Positions 21,395 to 33,250 are shown, numbered from the stretch's first letter. The stretch is DNA of 64,000 nt from Inia geoffrensis (GCA_036417435.1 CM070912.1:23114055-23178054); one strand, 5' to 3'. Numbers and translations are program-made. Notes: generated from the letters alone by a model not told the origin.

Positions 21395-21470
21395 TGAATT
21401 TGGGCCCTGGAGTCAGACATCTGGGTTGGGATCCTGCCTCTGCCACTTCCTAGATGTAAGGCTTTGTGTA
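21395..21470 (+). mobile_element. MIR SINE fragment
   Basis: GGGCCCTGGAGTCAGACATC, TGGGTTGGGATCCTGCCTC, TGCCACTTCCTAGATG match the 5' part of MIR. Confidence 0.7.
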
Positions 21471-21544
21471 CCCCACAGACCTGTTGAGAGAGGTAACATA
21501 CTGAGGGGCTTCCACGGCACCTGGCTTGTTGAATGTGCATCTTG

Positions 21545-21965
21545 GTTGGGTTCCCCCAAAAGCAGAGCCTGCGATGTTGCAGGTGGTTGACTTAGGAGGT
21601 GGCCCCTGCCAGGGAGAATGAGACTGGGACGGCAGAAACGCCAGAACAAGAGCATCAAAGAGCTGGTTACCGCCACGGGCAGCTGGGGCTCATCCCTGCC
21701 AGGGACACGTGTAGAACGAGCCTCAGGGTCGATCCTCGGAGGACAGGAGGCTGCGGCATCTGTCCACCAACTCCTATCTCCCACTTCATGAGTGTCTCCC
21801 AGGGCTCCCGTAAATGGGCTGAACAAGTTCCAGTAGCCCGCGCGGCAGAAAAGAGATTTGGTGGGCACTTTGAGTGGAGGTGGCCTGAGCACCCAGGCTG
21901 TCTGCCACCGCTGCGGCGGGATTCCCAAGAGGGAAGAGCCGAGAGGAGGTGGCCCAGGCCCCAGG
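21545..21965. other. Unassigned repeat-like stretch in intron 2
   Basis: TTGGGTTCCCCCAAAAGCAG resembles the start of a common old mammalian repeat. The family is not assigned and no coding signal is seen. Confidence 0.35.
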
Positions 21966-22139
21966 CGCCCCTGCTGTAGATGCTGGAGAAGTGTCTACAA
22001 TTGTTGCTTAAAGCAAGCCGGCTGAGCTCCCAGCACTTGAGATTAATTAAAAGGCTTTTTCTCAGTTACCTAAAAATTTATCAGGAGCTACAGTAATAAT
22101 AGCCACAGTACCAGCAGCAGTAGTAATAATTAATTACCT

Positions 22140-22330
22140 AGTATAACCATTTATTGAACACTACCTACATGCCAGGCACTATTCTAACTTCTTAACCTGC
22201 ATTATCTCATTAGTTCACCCCTCCACCTGATGAGGTAGGGTCTGTTATTATCCCCATCTTACAGATGAATAAATGGAGGCTGTAAGAGGTTCAGTCTTGC
22301 CTGATGACATACAGCTAGGAGGTGGCCCAT
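22140..22330 (-). mobile_element. MIR/L2-type repeat
   Basis: ACTACCTACATGCCAGGCAC, TATCCCCATCTTACAGATGA, ATGACATACAGCTAGGAGG in antisense order. Confidence 0.75.
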
Positions 22331-23159
22331 TCCAGATGGTCGTGGTCCCCTTTTCTGTGATGCTCACCCAGGTGCCTAGGCAGTGCCCACTGTCTGGTCA
22401 TACTATGAAGTCAGCCTTGCTGGGTTGAGTGCCGAGGCCCAGAGCACAGCCACCCAGCCCTGCAGGCAGGGGGGAAGCACATCAAGCCACCACGTCCTCC
22501 AAGGCCACCCTCAGACCTCCTCCCCACCAGGATGTGCCCAGCTGCTTCTGAACCCCTGCTCCTGGCCAGACCCACAGGAGAGAATGACAGACCTTCCCTC
22601 CCCCACCCCGCTGCCTGCAACCCCACCATGGGTAGAGTTAAACGTCCTGGTGTGGCCTTTATCAGAGCTGCTCCCTTCTTACTGGAAAGCCCCAAGCCTG
22701 CAAGCCTCTGTTTGTCAATAGATTTGGCAGGGATGAGCCGCAGCTCTGGTGGGGCTGGCTCCGTGGATTGCCAGGAGAAGATGAGGGTCAGGATGGGGGT
22801 CATCACTCACTGGGAGGCCAGAGGGCCCCTCAGGGCATGTGATGAGCAGAGGCCAGGTACCTGGCCAGTCCCTGGGGTCCTGGTGGAGCCACCTCTTCCT
22901 TGGCTTCTCCTGGAATAGGACCCTCTGTATCTGAGACCCATGGACTCCCCTTGGACCTCAAAGGTAACAGGAACTCCTGAAATGGATGTAAATTTTTATA
23001 CATTCAATTGGGAATTAGTCTGTTGCTTTATCAGATTCTCAAAGCCATTCGTAATCCCCAGAAAGTTAAGAACCAGTGTTGTTGAACCTGATAATCTAGT
23101 TTACTTGCAGTGAAACGAGGGTGCTAGAACTACACAAGTAGTAGGGGCTTCAGAAATAA

Positions 23160-23385
23160 GGATGGCTAACCTCTACTGGGTGCTTACCATGGACCAGGTA
23201 CCATTCTGAGCATTTTAGTGGCTAATCTCATTTAATCCCTACCATAACCCAGTGAGGTCCGTTTTGCAGACAGGAAACTAAGGCACAGAGAGGCTGAACA
23301 ACTTGCCCAAGAGGCAGAGCCAGGGTTTGAACCCAGGCGGCCTGACTCCAGAGCCCACACACTGACCACTCTGCCACAGAATTTC
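23160..23385 (-). mobile_element. MIR SINE
   Basis: Near-full antisense copy: ACAGGAAACTAAGGCACAGA, GAACAACTTGCCCAAGAGGC, GGGTTTGAACCCAGGCGGCC. Confidence 0.88.
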
Positions 23386-23394
23386 TCTTCTCTT

Positions 23395-23545
23395 CTTAAA
23401 GCACTTTAATGTCTCTCATCTCACAGATGTGTCAGGACACTCTGAGAAGACAGGGATTATAAGTCCCATTTTACAGAGCAGGAAACTGAGTCCAGGAATG
23501 TCAGGCAACTTGTTCAGGCTCACAGCAGAGCTCACAGCAGAGCAG
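23395..23545 (-). mobile_element. MIR-like SINE
   Basis: TTATAAGTCCCATTTTACAG, CAGGAAACTGAGTCCAGG and CAACTTGTTCAGGCTCAC form a second antisense MIR directly after the previous one. Confidence 0.7.
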
Positions 23546-23946
23546 GGAGAAAGAAGGTTGGTTTTCTGAATCCCGTGCATCCTTTCTTGTGAGAATGCAT
23601 CCAATACACCATATCCACGTAAGATCCAGAGATCTAAGGGATTTGGGACCCACGTCAGTACCAGGAGTACCAGTGCTGGCACAAGGCGTGATGGGGTCTC
23701 CAGAGGTGCCCCACAGGCCCATCTGTTTCAAGTGTTATGTTCCAAAGCCAAGGAGGTTGTCCCTCTTTCCCCTCTTTCTTTTCCAAAACAAAAATAGCTT
23801 TATTATTCCTTTCTGATGACAAAAGATCAACAATAATCAGGTAGGAGTTCAGCAAGTGAAAATAATAAAAATTGCTCAGAATCCCCATTGCCCAAAGGCA
23901 ACTATTGCTGACTGTTTGCTCTCATCTTGCCAGACATCTCTTGATG

Positions 23947-23948
<2 letters not shown>

Positions 23949-24013
<65 letters not shown>
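23949..24013. repeat. (CA)n microsatellite
   Basis: An uninterrupted run of about 32 CA units, long enough to be length-variable between individuals. Confidence 0.98.
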
Positions 24014-24015
<2 letters not shown>

Positions 24016-24029
24016 CAATCCCGTAGAGC

Positions 24030-24160
24030 AGTTCTTAACCTTTAAACAAATTACCAGTGCCTGCCCCTCATTCTAATTGAGTAAGTCGGTGTGGGCTTAG
24101 GTATTTTAAGCCCTCCAAGTGCTTCTAAAATGTAACCAGGTTGAAACCACTGGTCTAAGT
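24030..24160 (+). mobile_element. MER5A-type hAT remnant
   Basis: GCAGTTCTTAACCTTTAAAC at one end and GTTGAAACCACTGGTC at the other, with MER5A-like middle sequence. Confidence 0.6.
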
Positions 24161-25041
24161 GGTCTTCTGCTATGTGCTTGCTTAAATCAACAGTATATCA
24201 CGGAGGGAGGCCTTTCCAGGTCAGCGACAGCAGAGCTACAGTATTCTTTCCACGAGGCAGAGATTTCTAGGAGGTACCATAATTTATTTTTCTGATCTTA
24301 GCTGGTGAATATCCTGCTTGTTTCTGGCTTTCCGTATAAGTAATGCTGCAATGAACGTTCTTATCCATTCATGTTTGTGCCTTTGATCAATTAACTCCTA
24401 CACATGCGTCAAAAGCGTCTGCACCTTTCAATCTTGATATATACTGCCAGATGCCACCCCACAGAAAGGTGGACTAATTTAGTCTCCCCTGAATAATTAT
24501 ATGAGAGCCCCATTTCCCCACCTCTTCACCAACCTTGGATGTTGTCAGACTTTTTTTAACAGCCCAACTTTGCATCCTCCCAAATGTGTGTCTGCCAAAA
24601 TTCACATGGGCACGAGGCAAAGCCAATTCGCTTGGAAGGCTCACAGGGAGAGACTAAATTGTCATCCTGGCTAGGAGTATCTTTATTCTAGAAACACTAC
24701 TTTGCTGGCTGGGGAATGCCTGGGCACCCTCCCTTGCCATGGTGAGAACAGCTGTTCTCGTCTTTGGTCTGACCTCAGCCAGCTTGTATTTTAGGGAACC
24801 AGGCCCCACAAGGGGCCTTACCCGGCAGCTACAATTGGCCCTGTTTCTCCTGTATTTTATCTAGCCAGCCTTTCAGGCTCTGTACCCTTGACAGTCCATC
24901 CCTGAAGTCGAGATGGGAAGGGCATTCCCCAGGCTGGACTGTGGCTCAGCCACTGCTCCCTTATTTCCTTCCCCCAGTGAGACCTCAGATATGTAGGACT
25001 TCGCCAGCCTGCTGTTTCTTAATGAGTATCAACAAGGCATG

Positions 25042-25340
25042 CGGGGGGCTTCCCTGGTGGCGCAGTGGTTAAGAATCTGCCTGCCAATGGGTTCGAGCCC
25101 TGGTCCGGGAAGATCCTACATGCCGCGTAGCAACTAAGCCCGTGCGCCACAACTACTGAGCCTGTGCTTTAGAGCCCGCGAGCCACAACTACTGAAGCCC
25201 ACGCGCCTAGAGCCCGTGCTCCACAAGAGAAGCCACTGCAATGAGAAACCCGTGCACCGCAACTAGAGAAAGGCCGCGTGCAGCAAACAAAGACCCAACT
25301 CAGCCAAAAATAACAATAATAATAAATTAATTAATTAGAA
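25042..25340 (+). mobile_element. CHR SINE, long form
   Basis: It has the long-form body with repeated CCACAACTACTGA blocks and CGCGCCTAGAGCCCGTGCTC. The perfect 11-bp target duplication aacaaggcatg lies at 25031-25041 and 25341-25351. Confidence 0.96.
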
Positions 25341-25714
25341 AACAAGGCATGAGGTATATGATAGAAGATGAAAATACACTGAAGGATATAGCACTTCAGA
25401 TCACATTTTGGAAAGCGTTAACAAGGTACATTAATGTTCACCTTTCAAAGGAGCAAGAAATAAAAGGGTTCTTTTTCTGTTAGGGGATTTGGGCTCTCTG
25501 ATCTCATTGGGCCAAGGGCTATATAAACTGCCTCTTCGCTTCCCAGTGGAAGGCCCTGTGGCAGTCAGCTTTGGGGGCAGGGCGAATCTCGCCTCACTTG
25601 CAGAGTCTAAACAGGAGACGACTGGCATTTAGCCTATGATCTTAAATTCTTGTCGGGACCTCCTTATGGATGAGCCCTACTTGCCTTTCAGAGCTGACCC
25701 AGGTCAGAGTGGAG

Positions 25715-26125
25715 TGTTAGTTGGGATTCTTGAAGTTGCAAGTAATAAAAAATCTGCTCTGAAGCAATTTAAGCAAAACAACAATGAACTAAGGTACTGG
25801 GGGTCAGGCTTCAGAAATGGATAGATCCAGGAAGCTCAAGTGATGACAAGATTTGGTCTCTCTCCATCTCTTGGCTCTGTTAGAATCCTGGCAGCGCATG
25901 GCTCTAGGCTTACACAGAGTCCCCGCAGAAAAGAGGAACATTTCCCAGGATGCTTGAGGAAAAATCCCAGAATTAGCTCTGACTGGACCTGATTGGCCAG
26001 GCCCCAGTTATATGCCCACCTCAAGGCCAGGGAAGGAGACAGTTGTAGCCAGTACTCAGGACCTAGAATGTGGGAGGGATGTTTACCAGAGCAGAACAGC
26101 AGACAACCACTACACAGAGGGATCC
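25715..26125 (+). mobile_element. Ancient repeat, unnamed family (copy 2)
   Basis: Same family as 16450-16995: GTTGCAAGTAATAAAAAATC, GAAGCAATTTAAGCAAAACA, CTCTCCATCTCTTGGCTCTG, CTGATTGGCCAGGCCCC. Confidence 0.65.
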
Positions 26126-26475
26126 TTGGGCCAAGGCATCCCACAGATGGCCTGTAGAGTCTAGCCTTTGTTTTCTGAAGAGAATGGTTTAGAGCCAGAT
26201 CCCCCCACCATAGCCGGCAGGGTCTCTGCATTATGAGGAAAGCTGCGCTGTTTGGTTTTCCCTCTCTTTCCAGGAGGTCTTGGCTAGGAATTGGGACTAG
26301 TGAGAGTCCACGGACTCTGTCCCCTGGTCCGCTTCTCTGCTTCCCAGGAAGGTCATCTTGTCAGCCTGTGTGTGGGAGCTGTTGAAGGCTTGGAGATACT
26401 AAAGCAAAGAGTCTGTTTTGGAACATGCATTCCCCACCCTGCCTTCGTTCAGTCTGGGCTGAGCCGCCCCTAATG

Positions 26476-27168
26476 CAGGGGTCTCCAACCCCCAGGCCGC
26501 AGACTGGTAGTGGTCCTTAGTGGTCTGTGGCCTATTAGGAACAGCGGCAGGCGAGTGAGCGAAGCTTCATCTGCCGCTCCCCATTGCTCCCCATCCCTCC
26601 CCATCGCTCCCCATCGCTCCCCATCCCTCCCCATCTCTCCCCATCCCCATCGCTCCCCATCCCTCCCCATCGCTCCCCATCGCTCCCCATCCCTCCCCAT
26701 CGCTCCCCATCCCTCCGCATCGCTCCCCATCACTCCCCATCACTCCCCATCCCTCTCCATCTCTCCCCATCCCTCCCCATCACTCCCCATCCCTCCCCAT
26801 CCCTCCCCATCACTCCCCATCCCTCCCCATCGCTCCCCATCCCTCCCCATCGCTCCCCATCCCTCCTCATCGCTCCCCATCTCTCACCATCGCTCCCCAT
26901 CGCTCCCCATCGCTCCCCATCTCTCCCCATCACTCCCTATCCCTCCCCATCGCTCCCCATCACTCCCCATCTCTCCCCATCCCTCCCTCTCTCTCCCCAT
27001 TGCTCCCCATCTCTCCCCATCGCTCCCCATTGCTCCCCAATGCTCGAATTACCATCTGAACCATCCCCCCACCTCCAGCCCCGCTCCGGCCCCCACCCTG
27101 CCCCCAGTCTGTGGAAAAATTGTATTCCATGAAACCGGTCCCTAGTGCCAAAAGGTTGGGGACCGCTG
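26476..27168 (+). mobile_element. MER1-type hAT element with internal expansion
   Basis: Both terminal regions are intact: CAGGGGTCTCCAACCCCCAG at the left, and GAAACCGGTCCCTAGTGCC then GGTTGGGGACCGCTG at the right. A perfect 8-bp target duplication ccctaatg at 26468-26475 and 27169-27176 proves hAT insertion. The middle is replaced by a 471-bp minisatellite. The MER1 name is from memory. Confidence 0.92.
26575..27045. repeat. 10-bp minisatellite (CCCCATCGCT-type)
   Basis: About 47 units of a 10-bp motif, CCCCAT followed by CGCT, CCCT, CACT, CTCT or TGCT. Most units keep exact length, with a short unit near 26645 and an irregular patch near 26990. The unit matches the GCTCCCCATCGCT stretch that MER1 consensus carries once, so the array grew from the element's own sequence. 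Confidence 0.97.
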
Positions 27169-27239
27169 CCCTAATGTCACTTAAATTCAGATTGCTTCTA
27201 ATTAACTAAATGTGGTAGTTAATAACAAAGTATTTGGAG

Positions 27240-27365
27240 CCAGAATAGTGTGATGGTCAAGAACACAGATTCTCTCTGCCTGGGTTCAAATGCTGGTTCT
27301 TACCAGCTGTGTGACCTTAGGCAAGTTACCTAATCTCTCTGTGCCCCATGTAAAGTGGCATCTCA
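27240..27365 (+). mobile_element. MIR SINE
   Basis: GTGTGATGGTCAAGAACACA, CTGCCTGGGTTCAAATGCTG, GACCTTAGGCAAGTTACCTA. Confidence 0.88.
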
Positions 27366-27384
27366 CAATTGAGAAAGACTTTTG

Positions 27385-27890
27385 TTTTGTTTTGATTTTT
27401 TTATAGTGCTTCTTGTTTCTGTTATTTCTTAATGGACTACTTCTTAGAGCAGTTTTACCTACCGAAAATTTGAACAGGAAGTACAGGGAATTCCTGCCTG
27501 CCCCCTCCCCTGTTTTTCCCTATTATTAACAACTTTCATTAGTGTTACATTTGTCACAGTGGATGAATCAATATTGATACATTATTATTAACTAAAGTCC
27601 ATAATTAACATTTTAGAGGTCACTCTTTGTACAGTTCTGTGGGTTTGGACAAATGCATGATGTCATGTCTCCACCATTATAGTATCGCCCAGAATAATTC
27701 CAATGCCCTAAAAATTCCCTGTGCTCCCCCCAAACCTTTGGCAATCACTAATCTTTTCACTGTCTCTATAGTTTAGCCTTTTCCAGAATATTATAGTTGT
27801 AATCATACAGTGTGAGTTTTTACAGCCTGGCTGCTTTCACTTAGTAATATACATTTCACGGTTCCACCAGGTCTTTTTATATCGTCTGAT
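27385..27890 (-). mobile_element. L1/HAL1 3' fragment
   Basis: Antisense old L1 3' UTR: GTACAGTTCTGTGGGTTTGG, GTATCGCCCAGAATAATTCC, TCATACAGTGTGAGTTTTTA, TCACTTAGTAATATACATTT. Confidence 0.75.
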
Positions 27891-28574
27891 TTTTCTTCAC
27901 CAAAAAAAGGAAATTTAGATGTCTAAAAGTACACTGCAAATAAGAAACACCACTTACTCTCCTTTCAGAGGTAGAAAGTGATGACATATTTTGCTATCTT
28001 TGCTTCAGATCTCCCTTTTTTTCCTGTCTACAAATGACCCACTCATGTGTCTGGGGCCCCTCTGTCCTCTTCCCCGTCAGTTTTCCCTGAAGACGTCCGA
28101 CCTCTACCATGTACTTGTGGTCCAGGTTCTCAGGGTTGCCCACCTCCGTGTGTATCCAGAAACCGTGTTGGACAGTGTGGTGCTGAACTTGTCAGGGATG
28201 GCACTCAGTAGTGAGGAGGTCTTTTGTCAGAAAAGAACTTCTGAGGGATGCAGGCGCTCCTGCATCACCCATGGCCCACGGCGGGAGGGGAGCGCAGGGC
28301 CGGGCTGAGGCTCCACCCGGGGGTCCCCTCCCTGAGAGCCGCCTGCGCCCTGGATTCTGCAAACTCCCCAACCCCACTGAGACGGGTCAGGCTCCAAGAG
28401 AGCCAGAGAACAAAGCGCCTTTGTGACTTTTGTTTTGAATCTGGCTTGTGACAAAGGGGAGGGGTGGGGGGGGGCTGTCCCTGGAGCATGGTGTTGATGC
28501 AGGGGAAGAAAACAAAATTCAAAATTGTGTCTTTTTTTTTTTTGGTGTTGCCTTTCCCTCCCTCCCTCCCTCAG

Positions 28575-28684
28575 CTCTCCGAACAGGATTTCGCAATGGC
28601 AGCTTGGGAAACAGACCCAGCGCTCCGTTCAGAAGTAACGTGTATCAGCCAACTGAGATGGCCGTTGTGCTCAACGGGGGGACT
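28575..28684 (+). CDS. GPRC5B: GPRC5B exon 3: C-terminal tail
   Basis: This exon completes codon 342 and encodes residues 343-378. It is preceded by a pyrimidine tract ending CTCAG and followed by GTAAGT. It carries NGSLGNRPSAPF and the strongly family-typical SNVYQPTEMAVVLNGGT. As remembered, human GPRC5B has two tandem copies of a GSLGKRPS unit here, while this window has one, so the tail is about nine residues shorter. Tyrosines and serines in this tail are the usual sites for kinase and adaptor contact in RAIG receptors, which is family knowledge and not visible here. Confidence 0.95.
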
Positions 28685-30045
28685 GTAAGTATCAGGAGGT
28701 GATGCAGGAAGCCTAGGAGTGGTCAGTGTTGGGGGGCAGCTTTGATGGGGACACACCACTCTGCGGAGGCTGCTTACAGGGCTGCAAAGACAGCGGCTCA
28801 CGTTGACACCCCTTGCGGCTAGGATGCATGCAGTGCTTCCATTTTTCTCCTTTCCTCTCGACCCCCTTACTCCATGCACGGAACATCCACCTGTACTTAG
28901 CTGACCGTTTGTAGATTCGTTTGAAAGAGTCCCTGTTTCTTGGGGCTCTTGCACCCAGTGAATTAATTCTCTGGTTTTCATTATGCAGAAGGTGCCCCCG
29001 TCCATGCTGTCCTTCAGAAGTGACTTTTAGGAAAAGCCCAGAGTTACGAAACCCTGGCAGATTTTGCTGGCATCCAACCTAGCTGAGCCCTCTGTCCCCT
29101 GCTCCCCGCCTGCACACGGTGCCCCACCTGGGTACTGGGTTCCAACTTCTTAAAACATTTCTGAAGAAACTGAAGTGATTATCATTTCTCTCCCACGAAC
29201 ACAAAAACAGGTTTACTATCTGATGCCAAACAGACCTTCAGCAGAATTGTCACCATTTACATGTTGCCTCCGTGGACTTACATCATTTTCTTTCTCTGGC
29301 AATCTAAAAGCTCACTCTCATTCCCACATTTAATTTCCAAACATAGCTACTACGTGCTTCTTTCTGAAACAACACATGAGCCAGTTTACACGTGTAAATT
29401 GGATTTCCATTCTTTATATCATGTGCCAATTCCATAACTCCACCTGAACTTTTTTGTTTTTATTGTGAGTCAGGGATGGTCTTTGATCTCTAGAGGGAAC
29501 TTTAGTTTTCCTGGCCTTCCGATGGTATGTGATGCATCGGTTTGCACTGGCGTGGAATGGGCTCAAAGCAAGCAGGCTCACGGATTGCGTTTGTGAAGAC
29601 CCCCAGCCATCCATTGGCCTGTTTATTGTTGGGCACCAAGAAAAGCCTAAGTTTCAAGCATTTGGCCTGTGTGTTGTAATAAATTTAGTTAGAAAACAGC
29701 CCCATCAGTCATTCTTATCATTCTGATAAACCTTCTGATCAGTCATTCTTCAGCCCCCCTGGTCTGGTCAAGGCCAGTGTGCATAAAAACACCCTGGATT
29801 TAGAAAGTGAGGTGGGGTTCTGGGTAAAGAAACGTATTTGTTCAGGTTCATGATTACAGAAAAGGGCAGATGGCCTTCCCCAAAATGGAGCATCGTACAT
29901 AACACATAGTGGTTGCTGCTTTTCCTGGGAATTATTCAGCCCAGAAAAGACATGGTAACTTATCTATGGTACGTTGTTAACAAGCTGGTTTCTGACGTTG
30001 ACATTGCAAAGCACGGAGTTCTTAGTGTGTTATTCCTGTTTCCAG
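28685..30045 (+). other. GPRC5B: GPRC5B intron 3
   Basis: A 1.36 kb intron with canonical ends (GTAAGT and a CCTGTTTCCAG acceptor). No interspersed repeat or extra exon is recognised in it. Confidence 0.85.
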
Positions 30046-30090
30046 ATCCCAACTGCTCCGCCAAGTTACGCTGGAAGACACCTCTGGTGA
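30046..30090 (+). CDS. GPRC5B: GPRC5B exon 4: last codons and stop
   Basis: This exon encodes the last 14 residues (IPTAPPSYAGRHLW) and TGA at 30088-30090, directly after a CCAG acceptor. The ending differs from remembered human (SHTGRHLW) at only two positions. It joins exon 3 without a split codon, giving a 392-residue protein from the start at 19871. The rest of the exon is 3' UTR. Confidence 0.95.
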   Translation: MPTAPPSYAGRHLW

Positions 30091-30297
30091 AAGACTTTAA
30101 GTTCCAGAGAATAAGAATCTCTCTTACCGATTTTATTCCCTGGCTGTGTCTTTCTTGAGGGAGAAATCAGTGACAGTAGCTGAGCAAGGCCGCCTCGCAG
30201 CCAGGAGATTTGGAAAAATCCTAGACAAGGGGATTTTGTGTAAATGTGAGCACTGCTGAACTGAAAAGCTAACACCGACTGCCCTCCCCTCCCCTGC

Positions 30298-30324
30298 CAC
30301 ACACACACACACACACACACACAC
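30298..30324. repeat. (CA)n tract in the GPRC5B 3' UTR
   Basis: About 13 CA units lie 208 bases after the stop codon. CA-rich RNA can bind hnRNP L, which is family knowledge. Confidence 0.9.
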
Positions 30325-31567
30325 CTAATACCAAACCAACCTCAAACCCTGCAAACTAAAGCAAAGCTAATTGCAAATAGGATTAGGCTCACTCAAACAT
30401 GTGGCTGAGAAGACTGTTTCATCCTCTGGGTGTAGAACAGAACCAAGTTCACAGCCAGTGGGCCAGGCTGATGTTGGTTGAACATGGAGATCCCACACCA
30501 TCGCCCCTCCCCAGCAAGTGCTGGACCTCAGGCAGCCTCTTGGAGATGACCATTTCACTGAGGAGGATGAATTGTGGCTTTCCCACAGGGCTGCCTCTTG
30601 GTTTTCACATTTCACGGGGGTCAGGAGCAGTTAAGGAGATTGTGAGTGTGATTCCGAGGTGAGGCCCAACCGAATCATGGGGAGAGCTTTAAAAGCAGTG
30701 GTTTTGGGAGCCTGCCACGTGCCAAAGAAGAAAAGGCTGTCTGGGAGTTGAAGGGACCATCACACTTAGAAAGTGGCAGCTAGCCACTGTTCCTTCTCTG
30801 GGCCTCTTGCTCTGCCGTTGATGGCAGGAAACAAGCATGCCTCCTTCTGCGGGGCAGTTTCTCGCTGGGGCAGCCGTCTCTCCCCTGATCACCTCTCCCT
30901 CTTCCCTCCTCATCAGTGTTCCTCCAGCCCTTCCCCAGTCCTATCCCCATGTCCATTTCAAAAGCTCAAATGGGGCCACCAGCTCAGAGCGCACTAGCAT
31001 GGCCAGGAGGCCAATGCTACAGCAGTTTTTCCATGATGCTGTCACCTGGCAAGGGTGCCCCAGGGTGGAGAGGTAACGCCTGCTGCCTAGCAAGCAGTGA
31101 GTTCTTGGGTCTTCTATGCGGATGTAGTGAAAGGTCCAGGGTGGGGTGAAGCACCTGAGGGTTTCTTGCTGCTTTGGGAGGGTATGGGGGATATTTTTGT
31201 CTTGGTTTTCTGCAAGTTCCATGAAAATGGTTCTCTTCACAGCCCATTGTTTCTGTCATGATTTCCGTCTCAGCAAGTCATTCCTTTATTTGGCATTTCG
31301 AACATCTCGGCCATTAAAAGCCCCATGTTCTCTGCACTGTTTGGCCAGTATAATCGCTAGCAATGATTCAAAGCAAAGAGTTTTAACCTGACGGCATGGA
31401 ATGTATAAATGAGGGTGGGTCCTTTTGCATATACTCTAATCACTGTATTGCTTTTTTCTATAAAACCAACCCATAAGCCTTTAACCTTTAAAGAAAATGA
31501 AAAAGGTTAGTGTTTGGGGGGAAACTGACCTCTTCATAAGCCGTTATGTCTGAGCTGAGTATGTTTT

Positions 31568-31573
31568 AATAAA
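31568..31573 (+). terminator. GPRC5B: Proximal poly(A) signal AATAAA
   Basis: A canonical hexamer lies 1.48 kb after the GPRC5B stop and could give a short mRNA form. Use is not proven by sequence alone. Confidence 0.4.
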
Positions 31574-33244
31574 CCTTCTGATTTTTCTCGAGGCCCTAGT
31601 CTGCTGTGTCCCATCCTCTCCCTCCCCAGCCCGCATCCTTATAGAGCACCGGGGTAGCAAGGCCAATCTGGCCACCCCTTTGTAGCCCTCTTCAGATTAG
31701 CGCATTTCCGTGGGTTGCCAGCATGGGGAAGAGGGAGCATGGCGCCAGAATGCCGCCCCTACCTGACCTTCGGGAAGCGCCCACCTGCCCCACCCCCGGA
31801 GCATGTGCTTGCTTCTAGGGAGAGAATCCCATCCCAGCCCTCCGTGCCAGGAGGGTCACTGGGTGGACTGGAACTTGGAGTATGGGTGCGGGGGGTGGAC
31901 GGAGAGAAGCTAGGACCCGGGGTGGAGGCAGATGCATGCAGACCCAGAATTCTGAAAATCACAGAAATCTCTGAACACCTCGGTCCCATCTGGTGAAAAA
32001 CGGCCGCGTTACATGTTCTCGTGCCGGGAAACGGTCGCTCACCCACACTCCCTGGAGTCCTTCAGAGCTCTCTGATCCCATCAGTGACTCAGGCTGCAAG
32101 AGCTCCCCTTGCAGAGGGGAGAGCAAACATGGTCATGTCCTCTCTAAGTTCTTGGCGGTCCAGGCGTGTAAGGTGGCGCAGCATAGATGGCTACAAGCGG
32201 AAAGGAACGTTTCACCACCGTAGAAATGGAACCGGCTTTGAGCCACAGGAAACCTCACTTAATGAGACCTTTTTCTTTCCTTTTCTTTTTAAATCTCTGA
32301 TAGTTTTTGCACTTCTGGGTTTTATTTTATTTTGGTTTTGAGGTCAAGAGTGGGCTGAATGCTCTCCCAGTGAGGGTGGAGACAGGGAGGGAGGGGAGAG
32401 GGCAGAGAACTGTTCTTACAATGGCTTCACCTGAAGGGTGCGAAGAGACATCTTTACCAAGAGACTGTGGCAGCCAGCTGCCCCCATGGAGTGAAGTTTC
32501 AATACAAAATTAAATGGCACCTCTGTTTAAGGTCTGTTTATGTAAACAAGACATTGGGGGAAGTTGACCTGGAAGGAGAGCCTGTGTGATCAATACACCT
32601 AATTGTAAGCACAAATCTTTCCAGGTCCAGTTATCAAACTCACCTTGGGACTATAAGAGCCACTCTTTCCCCTCTAATAGAAAACGGTCATTCTGTGCTG
32701 GATTCCTCCCCTGGAGATGGAGTGGAGGGAGGGAGGCAATCGGCCCCAAGAATTGACAAACTGGGAAGTTCTGTGTGTCTCAAGGGTTGCAGGTTTGGTT
32801 GTTGAAAGCTGGGGAGTCATCGTTTTAGCACAGATTCTGTCAGGGCCCACAGAACGTGGGCAAAGTAGGAGTGGTCTTCCTGGTTAGGAAAGGCTGAGTT
32901 GAACCCCGAAGCGAAAGGGAGCACTGTGGCTTTTATAATCCAGTGATGCAGTGGTTATACCAGCTCACAGGGGCTCTCAGCAGGTGCTTTGTATTCATTG
33001 ATAAAGAGCTAAGGCTCGTTTTTGATAGATAATATATATTTATTAAATGTATTAATGTGTGTTTTATAATGTACCTTTATCCTCCCCTGGCTGACTGTTG
33101 CATACTTTAAAAAAAATCGTTAAAGAAATTTCAGGACAATCAATGTGTACCATAAACGACTGTATATAAATATTACAAATTTAAAAGATTGTAAAGCATG
33201 GGCAAATAGGTTTTATTTTCAAAATGCTGTTCTTAACACAAAAA

Positions 33245-33250
33245 AATAAA
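33245..33250 (+). terminator. GPRC5B: Distal poly(A) signal AATAAA
   Basis: A canonical hexamer sits in A-rich sequence and is followed by TG/T-rich bases (GTGTGCTAGCTTGTT at about 33272). It is the last good signal before the opposing IQCK gene, and it fits the expected 3' UTR length. Confidence 0.7.

Larger units (their letters stand above)
23780..24570 (-). mobile_element. Old L1 fragment, interrupted
   Basis: Antisense L1M-like sequence (GTAATGCTGCAATGAACGTT, CACCTCTTCACCAACCTTGG) is broken by a (CA)n tract and a MER5A-like copy. The low end is less certain. Confidence 0.6.
20895..28574 (+). other. GPRC5B: GPRC5B intron 2
   Basis: This 7.7 kb intron contains MIR, L1, one long CHR SINE, a (CA)n tract and a MER1-like hAT element with an expanded minisatellite. 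20.9-21.38 kb and 24.6-25.03 kb hold nothing I recognise. Confidence 0.85.

Noticed and set aside
26510..27145. Long open frames on both strands with Ser-Pro-Ser-Leu-Pro and Gly-Asp-Gly-Glu repeats
   Set aside because: They are translations of the 10-bp minisatellite. A 10-bp unit without stops stays open in all three frames. There is no promoter, splice or conservation evidence.
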